Shown here: piece by piece, positions 7,259 to 16,267 of the stretch
Position numbering within the stretch: position 1 is the first letter of the stretch
How the letters are laid out: each line of letters starts with the position of its first letter
DNA from: Planctomycetota bacterium
Lineage (GTDB): Bacteria > Planctomycetota > JAJSAM01 > JAJVHW01
Reading direction: 5' to 3'
Assembly (NCBI GenBank): GCA_024280885.1
Contig: JAJRPF010000067.1
Location: 23,364-87,363, forward strand
Length of the DNA stretch: 64,000 bases
Program-made: the position numbers and the translations under genes
The notes under the pieces: model-generated
The model's input: only the letters and a program-made list of their open reading frames with translations
Database searches by the model: none
Told to the model about the DNA's origin: nothing

Positions 7259-9151
7259 CTAGCGCGCCACCGGCGTCATCGGCTCCGACGTCGCCACGTT
7301 GTCCGCGAAGTTCACGTCGGGAAGCTCGCCGGCGACTTCGATCGACAGGCGGGCGCCGGCGAGGTTGGTCGTCGGGCCGCCGCCCTCCCACCTGAACCGC
7401 CGGACGACCGACGCCCCGCGCCGGACGCGGAATGGCCGCCACTGCCCGGAGTCCCGTCGGGGGGGGATCTCGAGCGGAGGGACGTCTGAGAAGAACTCGA
7501 GCGTCACGCCGCTGCGCACCATCCTTACCGCGCGGCGCGACGCATTTCGGATGCGCACCCTCGCCGTCACGCGATAGCGCCCGCCGCCGAGATCGACCGC
7601 GCGCGGGAAGCCGATCCACTGGACGCTGAGGTCCGGCAGCGGGAGCGCCTTGCGCGCCGTGAGATCGACCCGCCCCACGAACCCGCCGCCGAGCGCGTAG
7701 GCCGTCGTCCCGTCGGACGTGATCGCGAGGCCGGCGACCCCGATCCCGCGCCCGCATCCTCTGGGGGAGCGGCACGTCGCCGTGATGATCGCACCGGGGT
7801 CGTCCGGGTCGATCGCCTGGATCCGGATGCCGGGGACGAGGCGGACCCCGAGGATCGCATGGGCCTCGCTGTAGTATCCTGCGCGGCGGGACGTGGCGGG
7901 CGTCGCGATCGCCCAGCGGTCGGCGCCCGTAGCGACGGCGAGGAGCCCCGCGATCCAACGGGAGGGGTAGATCGCGTAACGACTCGCGCCATAGATACGT
8001 TCCGCGTAGTTCAACACGCCGCCCTCGAAGCCGGCGGCTTCGTATCGACGGGCGTAACCGTCGCCGGAGAACGCCGGATCGGGAGCGCCGTCGCGGAGGC
8101 GCCGCCGGAGCCCAAACTCGTTGAGCGCGACGATCCGGCCTGTGCCGTCGAGAGCGACCTGCGTGGCCGGGAATGTCGTTTCGCTCTCCCAGCGGGCTCC
8201 GGCGGAAACACGAAAGTCCGTGTCGACCGCGCCCGTGGCGTCGAAGCGTGTGACATCGAAGTAGCCGTCCCGCTCTCCCTGCACGGCGACGACGGCGCGC
8301 CCCTCGAAATCGACGGCGAAGTCCGCCACGGAAACGGACTCGGGAGCGTACCACGGCCCGACCTGCGCGAACCCGCCGCCGTACTCGGTGTCGATCGTCC
8401 CGTCGGCCGAGATCCGGACGAGGCCGTAGATCGTATCGAACCTGCCCGTGGGACCCGGCGTCGCACTCGGCTTCGCGGCGAGGGCGAGCATCGCGCCGTC
8501 GCCGCCTGCCGCGTGGACCGGGCCGAAGAGTTGCGGCCCGTTCGCTGGGTCCGGGTCGAGGACGCCGCCCGCGGCGAACGCGGGGTCGAGAGCCCCGTCG
8601 GCGAGCAGGCGTACGGCTCTGGACCGCCAATCCGGATCATACGAATCTTGGTACGCGGCGATGACGACGATCCGCCCCGCGCCGTCGACCTCGAGACTGA
8701 GTCGCGGCTGGCGCCACCACCCATATTCGATGGTGGGAAGCTCCGCGACCCCGGCGCTCCCGAACGTCGGATCGAGCTGGCCGTCGCCGTCGAGCCGCAC
8801 AACGCGCGGCGTGTCGAAGGTCGTTCCTCCGACGAGGACCCGCCCCATGTCGTCCAGGCCGATGGCACTGTATGAGTCGAACCCGGCGGTGCGCAGCGAC
8901 CGGGCCGACCTCCGTGCGTACGCGTCGTCCGCCGAGAGCCGGGCGAGCGACGGGTTCGGCTCGAACTCATCCTGTGCAAGACTTGGGGCCGACGCCACGA
9001 GGACGATCACGCAGGCGAGAGAAAGGCGGTGGGCTGATCGTCGTTGAATAGGACTGTCCTCGCTCGCTCGAGACGCGCGAGCAAGGTGGAGGATAGCGCT
9101 CCCGGGCGTGCCGTCCACGCGGCACGTACGGATTCCGGTGAACTTGGTCAC
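7259..9151 (-). CDS. Secreted delta-60-repeat beta-propeller protein
   Basis: Up to 630 residues. A hydrophobic signal segment (LSLACVIVLVASAPSLAQ) lies about 45-62 residues in, so the true start may be later than the ATG at 9151; no good ribosome-binding site decides it. The body contains several delta-60/SBBP-type blades with the phrase LDPTFG or variants (GQLDPTFGSAGV, GALDPAFAAGGV, GAPDPAFSGDGY), typical of a surface or secreted propeller. The last ~110 residues read like a CARDB-type adhesion domain (LPDLSVQWIGFPRAVD...VTARVRIRNASRR). The specific role is unknown. Confidence 0.75.
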   Translation of the reverse strand: MTKFTGIRTCRVDGTPGSAILHLARASRASEDSPIQRRSAHRLSLACVIVLVASAPSLAQDEFEPNPSLARLSADDAYARRSARSLRTAGFDSYSAIGLDDMGRVLVGGTTFDTPRVVRLDGDGQLDPTFGSAGVAELPTIEYGWWRQPRLSLEVDGAGRIVVIAAYQDSYDPDWRSRAVRLLADGALDPAFAAGGVLDPDPANGPQLFGPVHAAGGDGAMLALAAKPSATPGPTGRFDTIYGLVRISADGTIDTEYGGGFAQVGPWYAPESVSVADFAVDFEGRAVVAVQGERDGYFDVTRFDATGAVDTDFRVSAGARWESETTFPATQVALDGTGRIVALNEFGLRRRLRDGAPDPAFSGDGYARRYEAAGFEGGVLNYAERIYGASRYAIYPSRWIAGLLAVATGADRWAIATPATSRRAGYYSEAHAILGVRLVPGIRIQAIDPDDPGAIITATCRSPRGCGRGIGVAGLAITSDGTTAYALGGGFVGRVDLTARKALPLPDLSVQWIGFPRAVDLGGGRYRVTARVRIRNASRRAVRMVRSGVTLEFFSDVPPLEIPPRRDSGQWRPFRVRRGASVVRRFRWEGGGPTTNLAGARLSIEVAGELPDVNFADNVATSEPMTPVAR

Positions 9152-9356
9152 TCGGTGAGATCCGGCATCGGCGGGGGCGTCGTAGGGACCGTCTGGGTGA
9201 CCGACGTCCGGAGCCAGGCTCGCTTCTTCGGCGAGCCGACACGTCGCTCAGTGGCGTCCCGTGAGGGTCGACGCCGTCGGCGGATCGCTGAGATCCCGGG
9301 GCTCCCGGACGTCAACTACGGCTCGCACGATGCACCTAACGTACTGCCGCTCAGCA

Positions 9357-9420
9357 GCGAGCGTGGTCGTCGAGTCGCTCCAGGCGGCCACAAGGGCTGA
9401 GAGACGCGGGTCTGCGGGGG
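9357..9420 (-). pseudogene. Decayed integrase C-terminal tail (remnant 1)
   Basis: Read on the minus strand this encodes DPRLSALVAAWSDSTTTLAA, which aligns with residues ~452-472 of the intact integrase at 14813-16267 (DARVTALLAAWDHLDDHARG). At DNA level GCGTGGTCGTCGAG and AGGCGGCC are shared exactly. It is too short and degraded to be functional. Confidence 0.6.
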
Positions 9421-9575
9421 GTACAGGAGCGGGATCACCGACGCTGCCGAGATCTCGGGGCCCGCGCCGTCGCCGCGGGCGAGATTCGGCGGTTGGCCAC
9501 GATCGCTGCGGTGGACGCGTCCGGTCGTCCCGGCAGAACCTCAGCGCAGCCCCGGCGCGCGCGGACGCTCGGTCC

Positions 9576-9584
9576 TGTTACGAT
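9576..9584 (+). promoter_or_regulatory. Candidate extended -10 promoter element
   Basis: TGTTACGAT matches the extended -10 pattern (TGnTAnnAT) and lies 36 bp before the ATG of the large Ig-like gene. No convincing -35 hexamer is visible. Confidence 0.35.
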
Positions 9585-9619
9585 CGAAGTGGCCGGGGGC
9601 CGAAGTGAGGAGACGGACG

Positions 9620-12600
9620 ATGCGTCGCGTGGTATTCGTCGGAGCACTGGCCGTCGTGGCCGCGCTCGCGCTGTGGTTCATGAACGGCTCACTTGAGCCG
9701 CGTTCGAACGGTCCAACCGCGCCTTCCGGCGATGAGGCTTCTGCTACCGCGCCTCGGGAGCGCGGTGTCCGAGAGCGAAGCGTGGCGTCAGCGGAGGCGC
9801 CGCCGCCGAGCACGGTCCCCGAGGGCGCATGTATCATCGTCACCGTAGTCGACGTCGATGACGATCCGGTGGCCGGCGCGACGGTCCGTGTCGCACGCGC
9901 GGACCGCGATGGGGACTATCAGATGAGTTCAAGCGGGTTCTACCCGTCGCGAACCACGCTTGACACGTTCGCCGAGATCACGTCTGGCCCGGACGGCCGC
10001 GCCGGGTTGGCAGACGTCACCACGGGGCGCTGGCTGCTCGTCGCCGACGCGCCAGGCCACGCACGGACGGAGGCCGAGGTGATCTGGGTGGAGGGCGATG
10101 CTCCCGCCGAGACCGTTCTGCGCATGCAGCCAGGCGGATCGCTGACCGTCACTGTCCGTGATGGAAACGGCGTTCCGCGCATCGGAGTGGAAGTCTTCGT
10201 TGCCGTACCCAGTTCGCGATTTGGGCCGGCCGGGCCAGCGCGCACTTGGCGCGCGATTTCCGGCGTCTCGGGAACCGCACAGGTGGTCGGCCTGTCGCCG
10301 GGCGTGTTCGAGATCCGCGCTTGGACGGAGGCATCTGGTTTCACCCGTTCTCGCTATGTCCGCCTCCCCGCCGTGAAGCGCGTCGATGTCGTCCTGCCAG
10401 ATGGTGGGACGTTTCGGGGGCGCATCGTGGACGCGACGGGAAGCGGAGTCGCAGAGGCGCAGGTCATACTCTGGTCTGGGGCCTGGATGTCGTTCGCGAG
10501 TCGTGTGGCGACTGCGACCACCGGCTCCGACGGCACGTACGCAGCGAGGACATACACGGAGCACGCGTCGGTGAAGCGCCTCGACGTGCGCGCGAGCGGT
10601 TTCGCGACGCGGCGCATGGAAATCCCGCACGCGTCGGTTGAGGAAGGCCGCACTGCCACGCTCGAGGACGTCGTCCTGACCCCCGGCGCACGGGTCGAGG
10701 GTGTGGTCACCGGACCCGACGGCCCGGTCTCCGGTGCACGCATCGAGGTCCTCGTCCCCGGCCCTGGGCCATTCGGGGAACGGGAGACGGAGTCGACGAC
10801 TGCGGACGCGGCCGGACACTACACCCTGGAGGGCTTGCCCGCCGGCAGCGTCCTGCTGCGCGCGTTCGCGGCGGGGCTCGTGCAGGAAGGGGCCGATCGC
10901 TATGGCGAGATCGGAGGGTTCGGGAACGTGCGGGGCGAACTCGACGAGCTCCCGCAGAGCGCGGTCGTGGAGCTCGCGAAGGGCGATCGCATGATGCGAG
11001 ATCTGCGGATGGAACGCCGCGCGGACTCGACGAAGATCCGCCCCGTCTTCGCGGGTGTCGTGCGGCACGAGGACGGGACACCAGTGCCGCATGCGGATGT
11101 CCGCGTCGCGGGGTACGCCAACCACTGCTTCATCCGGGACGCCGGCCACACGGTGTCCGCGGCGGACGGCTCGTTTCGCGTCGTCGGTGAGGCCGCGGCC
11201 GGCGACTTCCAGGTCTACGGCGCGACGTACGCATTCGGCAGCGACGAGTCGCTTCGGCTTGAGGCGCACGACGAGGGGCCGTTTGAGGGCCTGGAGATCG
11301 TCCTGAGCAGGACGCCGTGGGTCGAAGGGCGCGTGCGTTCGGCGCTGGGGCTGCCGGTCGCCGGAGCCCGGGTCCGCATCGGAACGCACCACTACTCGAA
11401 GGGCGGCGAGTCGTGCGTGTGGGACGAGACGCGGCCCGGCACTGTGGCCGCCGACGGGACGTTTCGGATTCCGGTTGGGTCGCAGCAGTCCGGGGGCTCC
11501 AGCTGGGACTCCCAGGGCAACGACATCGTCGTGTGCATCGAGGCGACCGGGCACGCGCCCGCGATCTCGACGTCGTTCACGTGGGAGAACGCGAAGGACG
11601 GCGTCACCCTGCCCGAGATCGAGCTCTCGGCCGGTGCGGAGATCCGGGGCGTCGTCGTAGACGAGGACGGCACGGCTCTGTCTGGGATCGACGTGCATCT
11701 CGGCGCGTCCGGCTCTGTCGGCACTTCGGGCTGGCCGCCGGAGCGTCCGCCGATTCCTCCGGGCGTCGCGTGGACGACGTCCGACGCATCAGGCGGCTTC
11801 GTGATCGAGCGGCTCCCGGCCGCGGTGTACGCAATCTCCGCGTCCGCTCCCGAGCGGCTCCCGGTTGCGGAGCAGGTAAGAGCGCCTGCGACGGGCGTGC
11901 GCCTGACGCTGTCCGCAGCATTCCGTATCCACGGCACGGCGCTTGCCCCCGACGGTGGTCCGCTTCGCGGCGCCGAGGTCTCCCTGCACCAAGGAGAGCG
12001 ATGGGCGGGACGCATGACGACCGGAGAGGCCGGGGAGTTCGCATTCGATGCGGTGCGTGCGGGCGAGTACGAGGTGCGCGTTCAGCCCCCGGAGGACGGG
12101 CCGAACGCGCTCGTGCTCGTTGTGACCGCACGCACGCGCGAACCCGCACTGTCGCTGCAGACCGTGGCGGGAGAGACGTTGTCCGGGACGTTCCTCGACG
12201 GCGGCGGCCGTCCGGTCGCCGATTGCCACGTCGACGTGATGCAGGAGGGCGACCTCGCGACGCCGTGGGGCCTGAGCACCCGAACGGACGAGCAGGGGCG
12301 GTTCACGGTGGGGCGCCTGGTGGCGGGTCCCGTTGTGCTGTCGATCTCGCGTGACGGCGAGTCCATCGGGGTCGAGGGTGTCGAGGCGGGGGGGCACGTC
12401 GATATCCGCCTGGGCGGAACATCGCGGATCGCCGGGAGCGTGCACCAACCGGACGACCAGAGAAGGACCTGGTGGGGCGCCACGCTGAGGTTGCGCCCCC
12501 TCGACGCCAGCGTGGAATCGTCTCTCGTACGCACCGTGCGCGTCGACAACGACGACACCGACTTCGTCTTCCGCGACGTCGCCCCAGGCCGTCACCGGAT

Positions 12601-12703
12601 TGAGGTCGTCGACGTGTCAGGCGAGGAGGGCGCCGCGGCGCCGATCAAGTCCGTGGAGGTGACGGCGGGCGACGAGAACGTCCGCATCGACTTCGTGCGG
12701 TGA
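9620..12703 (+). CDS. Membrane-anchored protein with carboxypeptidase-regulatory-like repeats
   Basis: About 1027 residues. ATG 9620 is preferred over GTG 9605 because GAGGAG sits just upstream. An N-terminal hydrophobic anchor (VVFVGALAVVAALALWFM) is followed by a proline/serine/alanine linker. Then come many beta-sandwich modules with the recurring pattern 'G.V.D..G.PV.GA.V.V', for example VDDDPVAGATVRVA, GTPVPHADVRVAG, GLPVAGARVRIG and GRPVADCHVDVM. These are carboxypeptidase-regulatory-like/Ig-like folds of extracytoplasmic scaffold or adhesion proteins, and I see no enzymatic domain. It lies between two integrase-tail remnants, so it is probably island cargo. Confidence 0.8.
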   Translation: MRRVVFVGALAVVAALALWFMNGSLEPRSNGPTAPSGDEASATAPRERGVRERSVASAEAPPPSTVPEGACIIVTVVDVDDDPVAGATVRVARADRDGDYQMSSSGFYPSRTTLDTFAEITSGPDGRAGLADVTTGRWLLVADAPGHARTEAEVIWVEGDAPAETVLRMQPGGSLTVTVRDGNGVPRIGVEVFVAVPSSRFGPAGPARTWRAISGVSGTAQVVGLSPGVFEIRAWTEASGFTRSRYVRLPAVKRVDVVLPDGGTFRGRIVDATGSGVAEAQVILWSGAWMSFASRVATATTGSDGTYAARTYTEHASVKRLDVRASGFATRRMEIPHASVEEGRTATLEDVVLTPGARVEGVVTGPDGPVSGARIEVLVPGPGPFGERETESTTADAAGHYTLEGLPAGSVLLRAFAAGLVQEGADRYGEIGGFGNVRGELDELPQSAVVELAKGDRMMRDLRMERRADSTKIRPVFAGVVRHEDGTPVPHADVRVAGYANHCFIRDAGHTVSAADGSFRVVGEAAAGDFQVYGATYAFGSDESLRLEAHDEGPFEGLEIVLSRTPWVEGRVRSALGLPVAGARVRIGTHHYSKGGESCVWDETRPGTVAADGTFRIPVGSQQSGGSSWDSQGNDIVVCIEATGHAPAISTSFTWENAKDGVTLPEIELSAGAEIRGVVVDEDGTALSGIDVHLGASGSVGTSGWPPERPPIPPGVAWTTSDASGGFVIERLPAAVYAISASAPERLPVAEQVRAPATGVRLTLSAAFRIHGTALAPDGGPLRGAEVSLHQGERWAGRMTTGEAGEFAFDAVRAGEYEVRVQPPEDGPNALVLVVTARTREPALSLQTVAGETLSGTFLDGGGRPVADCHVDVMQEGDLATPWGLSTRTDEQGRFTVGRLVAGPVVLSISRDGESIGVEGVEAGGHVDIRLGGTSRIAGSVHQPDDQRRTWWGATLRLRPLDASVESSLVRTVRVDNDDTDFVFRDVAPGRHRIEVVDVSGEEGAAAPIKSVEVTAGDENVRIDFVR

Positions 12704-12745
12704 CGAACGCCGTTCCCGAGCACGGGACGCGACGCTCCCGTTTCA

Positions 12746-12880
12746 CTGGCGGGCGAGGAGTTCCGCCGTCCGGACGAGCGCCCCGCGAGCCTGTTCGTCG
12801 AGGTGGTTGGGGGGCGGCGGTGGGAGAGGCGTACGGGGCTGCGGCGCTCTCCACACTTCCTGGATCTGCGGTGCTGGCGT
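12746..12880 (-). pseudogene. Decayed integrase C-terminal tail (remnant 2)
   Basis: The minus strand encodes NHLDEQARGALVRTAELLARQ and, before it, APQIQEVWRA. These match the end of the intact integrase (DHLDDHARGALVQTAELLARQS and GAQIQVEAARA) with an internal deletion. Roughly 50 of the first 60 bases match the intact gene's 3' end by eye. It begins 43 bp after the stop of the Ig-like gene. Confidence 0.75.
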
Positions 12881-12939
12881 GCGAATGAAGCGCGTGGATG
12901 TTCCGCCCGGCATGGGCGTCGAACACTGGCGAGGAGCAC

Positions 12940-13278
12940 GTGCCCGTGAACCAGCAGCATCTGCCGAGGAGACCAAGGAGGGCGTGGCGGTGGCCGTGGG
13001 TGACCGTGTTCCTGGCGGTGGCGTACGTCGGGGCCTACGGCGCGGTCCGGTCGCGTGGCGATCTTCGCCTCGACTGCCGTGGGCTCTACGTCTACGACTT
13101 TGTAGGAACTGTGGACCGGGTGCTCCACCGAGGCACGGGCCGCACATGGCGCACCGGCCTATTCCGCCCCTGCATCGCCATAGAGGTGTGGTGGCGTCAC
13201 AGACAATTCGAGCGCGCCCTCGAGTCCTTCGAGCGAGAGCGACGATCCTCGCAGACGACCCCACGATCGCGGCGCTAG
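12940..13278 (+). CDS. Small membrane protein, unknown function
   Basis: About 112 residues from GTG 12940, which follows GAGGAG at suitable spacing; the longer frame from 12898 lacks a good ribosome-binding site. A basic N-terminus precedes one transmembrane helix (WPWVTVFLAVAYVGAYGAV). The rest is polar and arginine-rich, with two cysteines (LDCRGLY, FRPCIAI). No family recognised. It sits between two integrase-tail remnants and its 5' end lies close to remnant 2. Confidence 0.5.
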   Translation: MPVNQQHLPRRPRRAWRWPWVTVFLAVAYVGAYGAVRSRGDLRLDCRGLYVYDFVGTVDRVLHRGTGRTWRTGLFRPCIAIEVWWRHRQFERALESFERERRSSQTTPRSRR

Positions 13279-13385
13279 CTGCTGCTGAGCGCGGCTCCGA
13301 GTCGTCACCGAGTTGCATCGCTGGCGGTTGGCGCAGTCGGAGCGCATCAGGTTCTCTGACGACTTCCGCCCCTCACCCCCTCGCC

Positions 13386-13445
13386 CTCACCTCCGCCGTC
13401 CGGACGAGCGCCCCGCGCGCGTGATCGTCCGGGTGTGTCCAGGTG
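13386..13445 (-). pseudogene. Decayed integrase C-terminal tail (remnant 3)
   Basis: The minus strand reads WTHPDDHARGALVRTAEVRA, matching the integrase C-terminus WDHLDDHARGALVQTAELLA. The DNA shares CTCCGCCGTC and GCCCCGCGCGCGTG with the intact gene at 14819-14870. Only the last ~20 codons remain. Confidence 0.7.
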
Positions 13446-13514
13446 CCGCCGAGGCCGGAGAAGCGCGGGTTGGCGAGACGTCGAAGAGCGTTCACTCACC
13501 AGACACCCCCCCGC

Positions 13515-13535
13515 GTCCACTGAGCTCCCACTAGT
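13515..13535. repeat. 21-bp direct repeat, copy 2 (possible att-like site)
   Basis: GTCCACTGAGCTCCCACTAGT differs at one base from the copy at 7117-7137. It lies 70 bp past integrase-tail remnant 3, so it may mark the right edge of an older insertion. Confidence 0.45.
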
Positions 13536-13700
13536 CGTGTGGGTGCGAACCGCACGCGACCAGCGCGGTCGCGGGGCTCGCCGCGCAGGACGAGTTCGGG
13601 GACACGGGCACGACTGCGACCCGATCTGCTGCGCTGCTACCGTCGTTGCCCATGCAGGGCGCGCGACGGCCTGAACTCTCGGGGTTTGCAGCCCGAGTCA

Positions 13701-13937
13701 ATGGAGATCGAGGGAGTCAACAGGTATCGTTGGTGTGTCATGTTCCGCTTGAACAAGAGACTGTTTCCGGTTGCGCGGTGTGTATCGATCGTGGCTGGGT
13801 ATCCACTGATGGCATTCGACATCATGCCTGTGTGGCTTGTCCTGTTGGCCGTCATGGGAGCGTTGTTCGGAGTGCAGACCGCAGAGTTCTGGTATCAGGA
13901 GCTGCTGTCGGATGGCGCGGAGGAGGACGAAGGGTGA
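13701..13937 (+). CDS. Small membrane protein, unknown
   Basis: A 78-residue frame from ATG 13701, or 65 residues from ATG 13741. It has two hydrophobic stretches (RCVSIVAGYPLMAFDIMP and VWLVLLAVMGALFGV) and an acidic tail (SDGAEEDEG). No family recognised, and the ribosome-binding site is weak for either start. Codon use is less G/C-biased than in neighbouring genes, compatible with transfer or decay. Confidence 0.4.
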   Translation: MEIEGVNRYRWCVMFRLNKRLFPVARCVSIVAGYPLMAFDIMPVWLVLLAVMGALFGVQTAEFWYQELLSDGAEEDEG

Positions 13938-14048
13938 TGCCACAGGGCGTTGGTTGGTGGACGGATTTCCTCCTGTCATGTGGGCGGCACCTCCCAGAAC
14001 ACGCGATCCACGGTCGGTGACTAGAAACGCCGGGGACTCGCGGCAGGG

Positions 14049-14777
14049 ATGGACGGCATCTCGGAGCTCGGAGTACGCGACCAGGGTATCGGACGGCGTC
14101 TCGGGAGATTGCCCGAGGCGCGGGAGCACATGGAGCGGAGTCTCGCGCTGAGCCGCGAGATCGGGTCCCGGGAGGACGAGGCGTACGCACAGCACAACCT
14201 TGGAGAAGTGCTGCGAGAGGAGGGAGCGAGGGCGGGCAGCGAAGAGCGACTGCTCGCGTGCCTCTTGGTCTGCGAGGAGATTGGGCACCGGCAGCTGGCA
14301 GTGCAGACGCACCTTCTTCTGGGGTCTCTGCGTGCCGCCGCGGGAGACGAGGAGAGCGGGCGGGAGTCGCTCGCGGCGGCGTGCTCCCTGGCGAAGGACG
14401 TCGGCATCCCGGGCGTGGAGACACTGGCACGCTGCGAACTGGCGCTGCTTCCGGGCGGGGACGCCAAGGACGCGCTCGCGGCCTTCACCGAGCACGACGA
14501 GCGGCTCGACGCCGAGGAGCGTCGCCAGGCGCGCTTCCTCCTCTGGAGAGCAACGGGCGACCGGGCGCATCTGGAAGAGGCCAAGCGTCTGCTCGATGAG
14601 TCCCTCGCAAACGTCCCCGTGGAGTACCACGAGTCGATGCTCACGAACCTGCGCGTCAACCGAGAGATCATGGCCGCGTGGAACGCCGAGACGGGTGCCG
14701 CCGAACCTCCGCCCGCCACCCGCGATGATCCCGCCGACGAGCCGCGCGGGACCGAGTCGATCACGAGGGTGGGGTAG
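14049..14777 (+). pseudogene. TPR-repeat fragment, likely C-terminal remnant of a larger protein
   Basis: A 242-residue frame made of tetratricopeptide-like helices (LPEAREHMERSLALSREIG, HNLGEVLREEGA, DEESGRESLAAACSLAKDVG) ending in a proline-rich acidic tail. This pattern resembles the C-terminal TPR region of large planctomycete/myxobacterial serine/threonine kinases or adenylate-cyclase/ATPase fusions. No kinase domain precedes it: the upstream 110 bp show no coding continuity. I read it as a truncated copy stranded next to the integrase, though expression as a short TPR protein is possible. Confidence 0.5.
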
Positions 14778-14812
14778 CGCCGGGGAACTGCCCTCGTGAA
14801 GTGCGAGGCCCC

Positions 14813-16267
14813 TCAGGACTGGCGCGCGAGCAGCTCCGCCGTCTGCACGAGTGCCCCGCGCGCGTGGTCGTCGAGATGGTCCCAGGCGGCCAGGAGGGCG
14901 GTGACGCGCGCGTCGGTGGGGGACGATGGTGTTGCCGTCCGGCCCGGACTCGGCGCAACACGCGGGCTCGTGTGGCGCGGTGTCGCGGCGGTTCGGCCGG
15001 AGCCGTCCGTGCCGGTGGCTCTTGCGGCCTCCACCTGGATCTGCGCGCCGACGTCCGGCAGCTTCTCGATGGCTTTCCGATCATCGTCCCGCCCGAGCAC
15101 CGTGTAGACGTTCGCCGTCAGCACAGGCGTGCTGTGGCGCAGCAGCCGCTGCGCGAGTTGTAGCGCGACGCCGCCGCGCGCGAGGTTCGTCCCGAACGTC
15201 ACGCGCAGGCTGTGGAAATCGACGACGCGCCCCGCGGCGTCCTCGTACTCGATGTCGGCGACCGCGAGGTCCGCGCGCAAGAGCACCGCGGCGCGGAAGT
15301 CCTTCGGCAGCGTGAACACCCGCGCGGTCGGCAGCCGCTCGCGGACGTGCGCGCGCAGCTCCGTCGCGAGATCGGGGCGGAGCGGCAGATGTGCTTCGCG
15401 GCGGTTCTTCGTGTTCGTCGCCCGCACGGAGACGTTGGCGCGCTCGGTGTCGGCGATGTCCAGGTCGGTGACGTGGAGCGTCCGTAGCTCGTTGCGGCGA
15501 AGCCCCGTTTCCGCGGCCATGCGGTAGAGCAGCGCGCGTTCGGGTCCCGGGATGCCGCCTTCTCGCTCGTCGCCCGTCGAGCCATCCCGTGGGGGACCGG
15601 CGCGCGTCGTCGCGAGGAGACGTGCGAGTTCCTCCGCGGTAAGCGCGCGTCGCTGCCGCGTGCTCTGCGCGTCGATCGGCCGCAGGACGCGGAGCGGGTC
15701 TTCGCTCCCGACACCCGTCCTGACCGCCCAGCGGCAGAACTGCCGCACCGATTGAAGGTAGAAGTTGCTCGTGCGCGCGCTGATCCCGCCGTCCTTCTCG
15801 CGTTCGGTCTGGAGGAACTGCTCGACGCGCGTGGCGTCGATCGCGCTCCAGTAGCCCGCGCTGATGCCCTCGATCACCTTCCGCGCCCGGCTCGCCACTA
15901 GCCGTACGTGGCCCTCGGTGCTGCCGCGCGCCCGAAGATGCGCCTCCCAGTCGTCCAGGAGTTCGCTGAGCGGGCGAAGTGCTGCGACCTGCGTCATCGT
16001 GAGCATTCCGCATCCAGCCAGCTTGTCCCGCAGACCGGGCGCAAGCCCCTCGATCCAGCGCCGCATCGCGGCGTCGGGCGTCGCGTCCGTCGCACGGAGT
16101 GCGGCGAGCCGGATGAGCTTGCGCTCGAGTTCCTTGCTGCACGGACGGTCGGCGAATCCGGGGACTCGCTGGCGACGGCCGAGATGGTCTTTGAACTCCA
16201 CATGCCACCGCCTGGTTCGGTGGTGGCCACCGTCCCTGTCGCGGTAGTTGATGCGGAATGTGCTCAT
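14813..16267 (-). CDS. int: Tyrosine recombinase (phage-type integrase)
   Basis: 484 residues from ATG 16267, which overlaps the excisionase stop by ATGA. A SAM-like core-binding region (about 100-190: LDDWEAHLRARGSTEGHVR...FLQTEREKDGG) precedes the catalytic domain. The catalytic set is visible: R257 in TGLRRNEL, K287, H352 and R355 in FHSLRVTF, H378 in LLRHSTP and nucleophile Y388 in ANVYTV. A ~90-residue tail follows, ending DHARGALVQTAELLARQS. Its 3' end is present three more times as decayed copies to the left. It probably integrates the minus-strand element to its right. The gene looks intact. Confidence 0.92.
   Translation of the reverse strand: MSTFRINYRDRDGGHHRTRRWHVEFKDHLGRRQRVPGFADRPCSKELERKLIRLAALRATDATPDAAMRRWIEGLAPGLRDKLAGCGMLTMTQVAALRPLSELLDDWEAHLRARGSTEGHVRLVASRARKVIEGISAGYWSAIDATRVEQFLQTEREKDGGISARTSNFYLQSVRQFCRWAVRTGVGSEDPLRVLRPIDAQSTRQRRALTAEELARLLATTRAGPPRDGSTGDEREGGIPGPERALLYRMAAETGLRRNELRTLHVTDLDIADTERANVSVRATNTKNRREAHLPLRPDLATELRAHVRERLPTARVFTLPKDFRAAVLLRADLAVADIEYEDAAGRVVDFHSLRVTFGTNLARGGVALQLAQRLLRHSTPVLTANVYTVLGRDDDRKAIEKLPDVGAQIQVEAARATGTDGSGRTAATPRHTSPRVAPSPGRTATPSSPTDARVTALLAAWDHLDDHARGALVQTAELLARQS

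Larger units (their letters stand above)
9152..9619. other. Intergenic region with integrase-tail remnant and promoter-like motif
   Basis: No intact gene. Its middle carries a decayed copy of an integrase 3' end (9357-9420), and its right end an extended -10-like motif (9576-9584) before the next gene. The rest shows nothing recognisable. Confidence 0.5.

Noticed and set aside
9929..11698. 589-residue open frame opposite the Ig-like gene
   Set aside because: Low-complexity Arg/His/Ala composition typical of an antisense shadow in GC-rich DNA.
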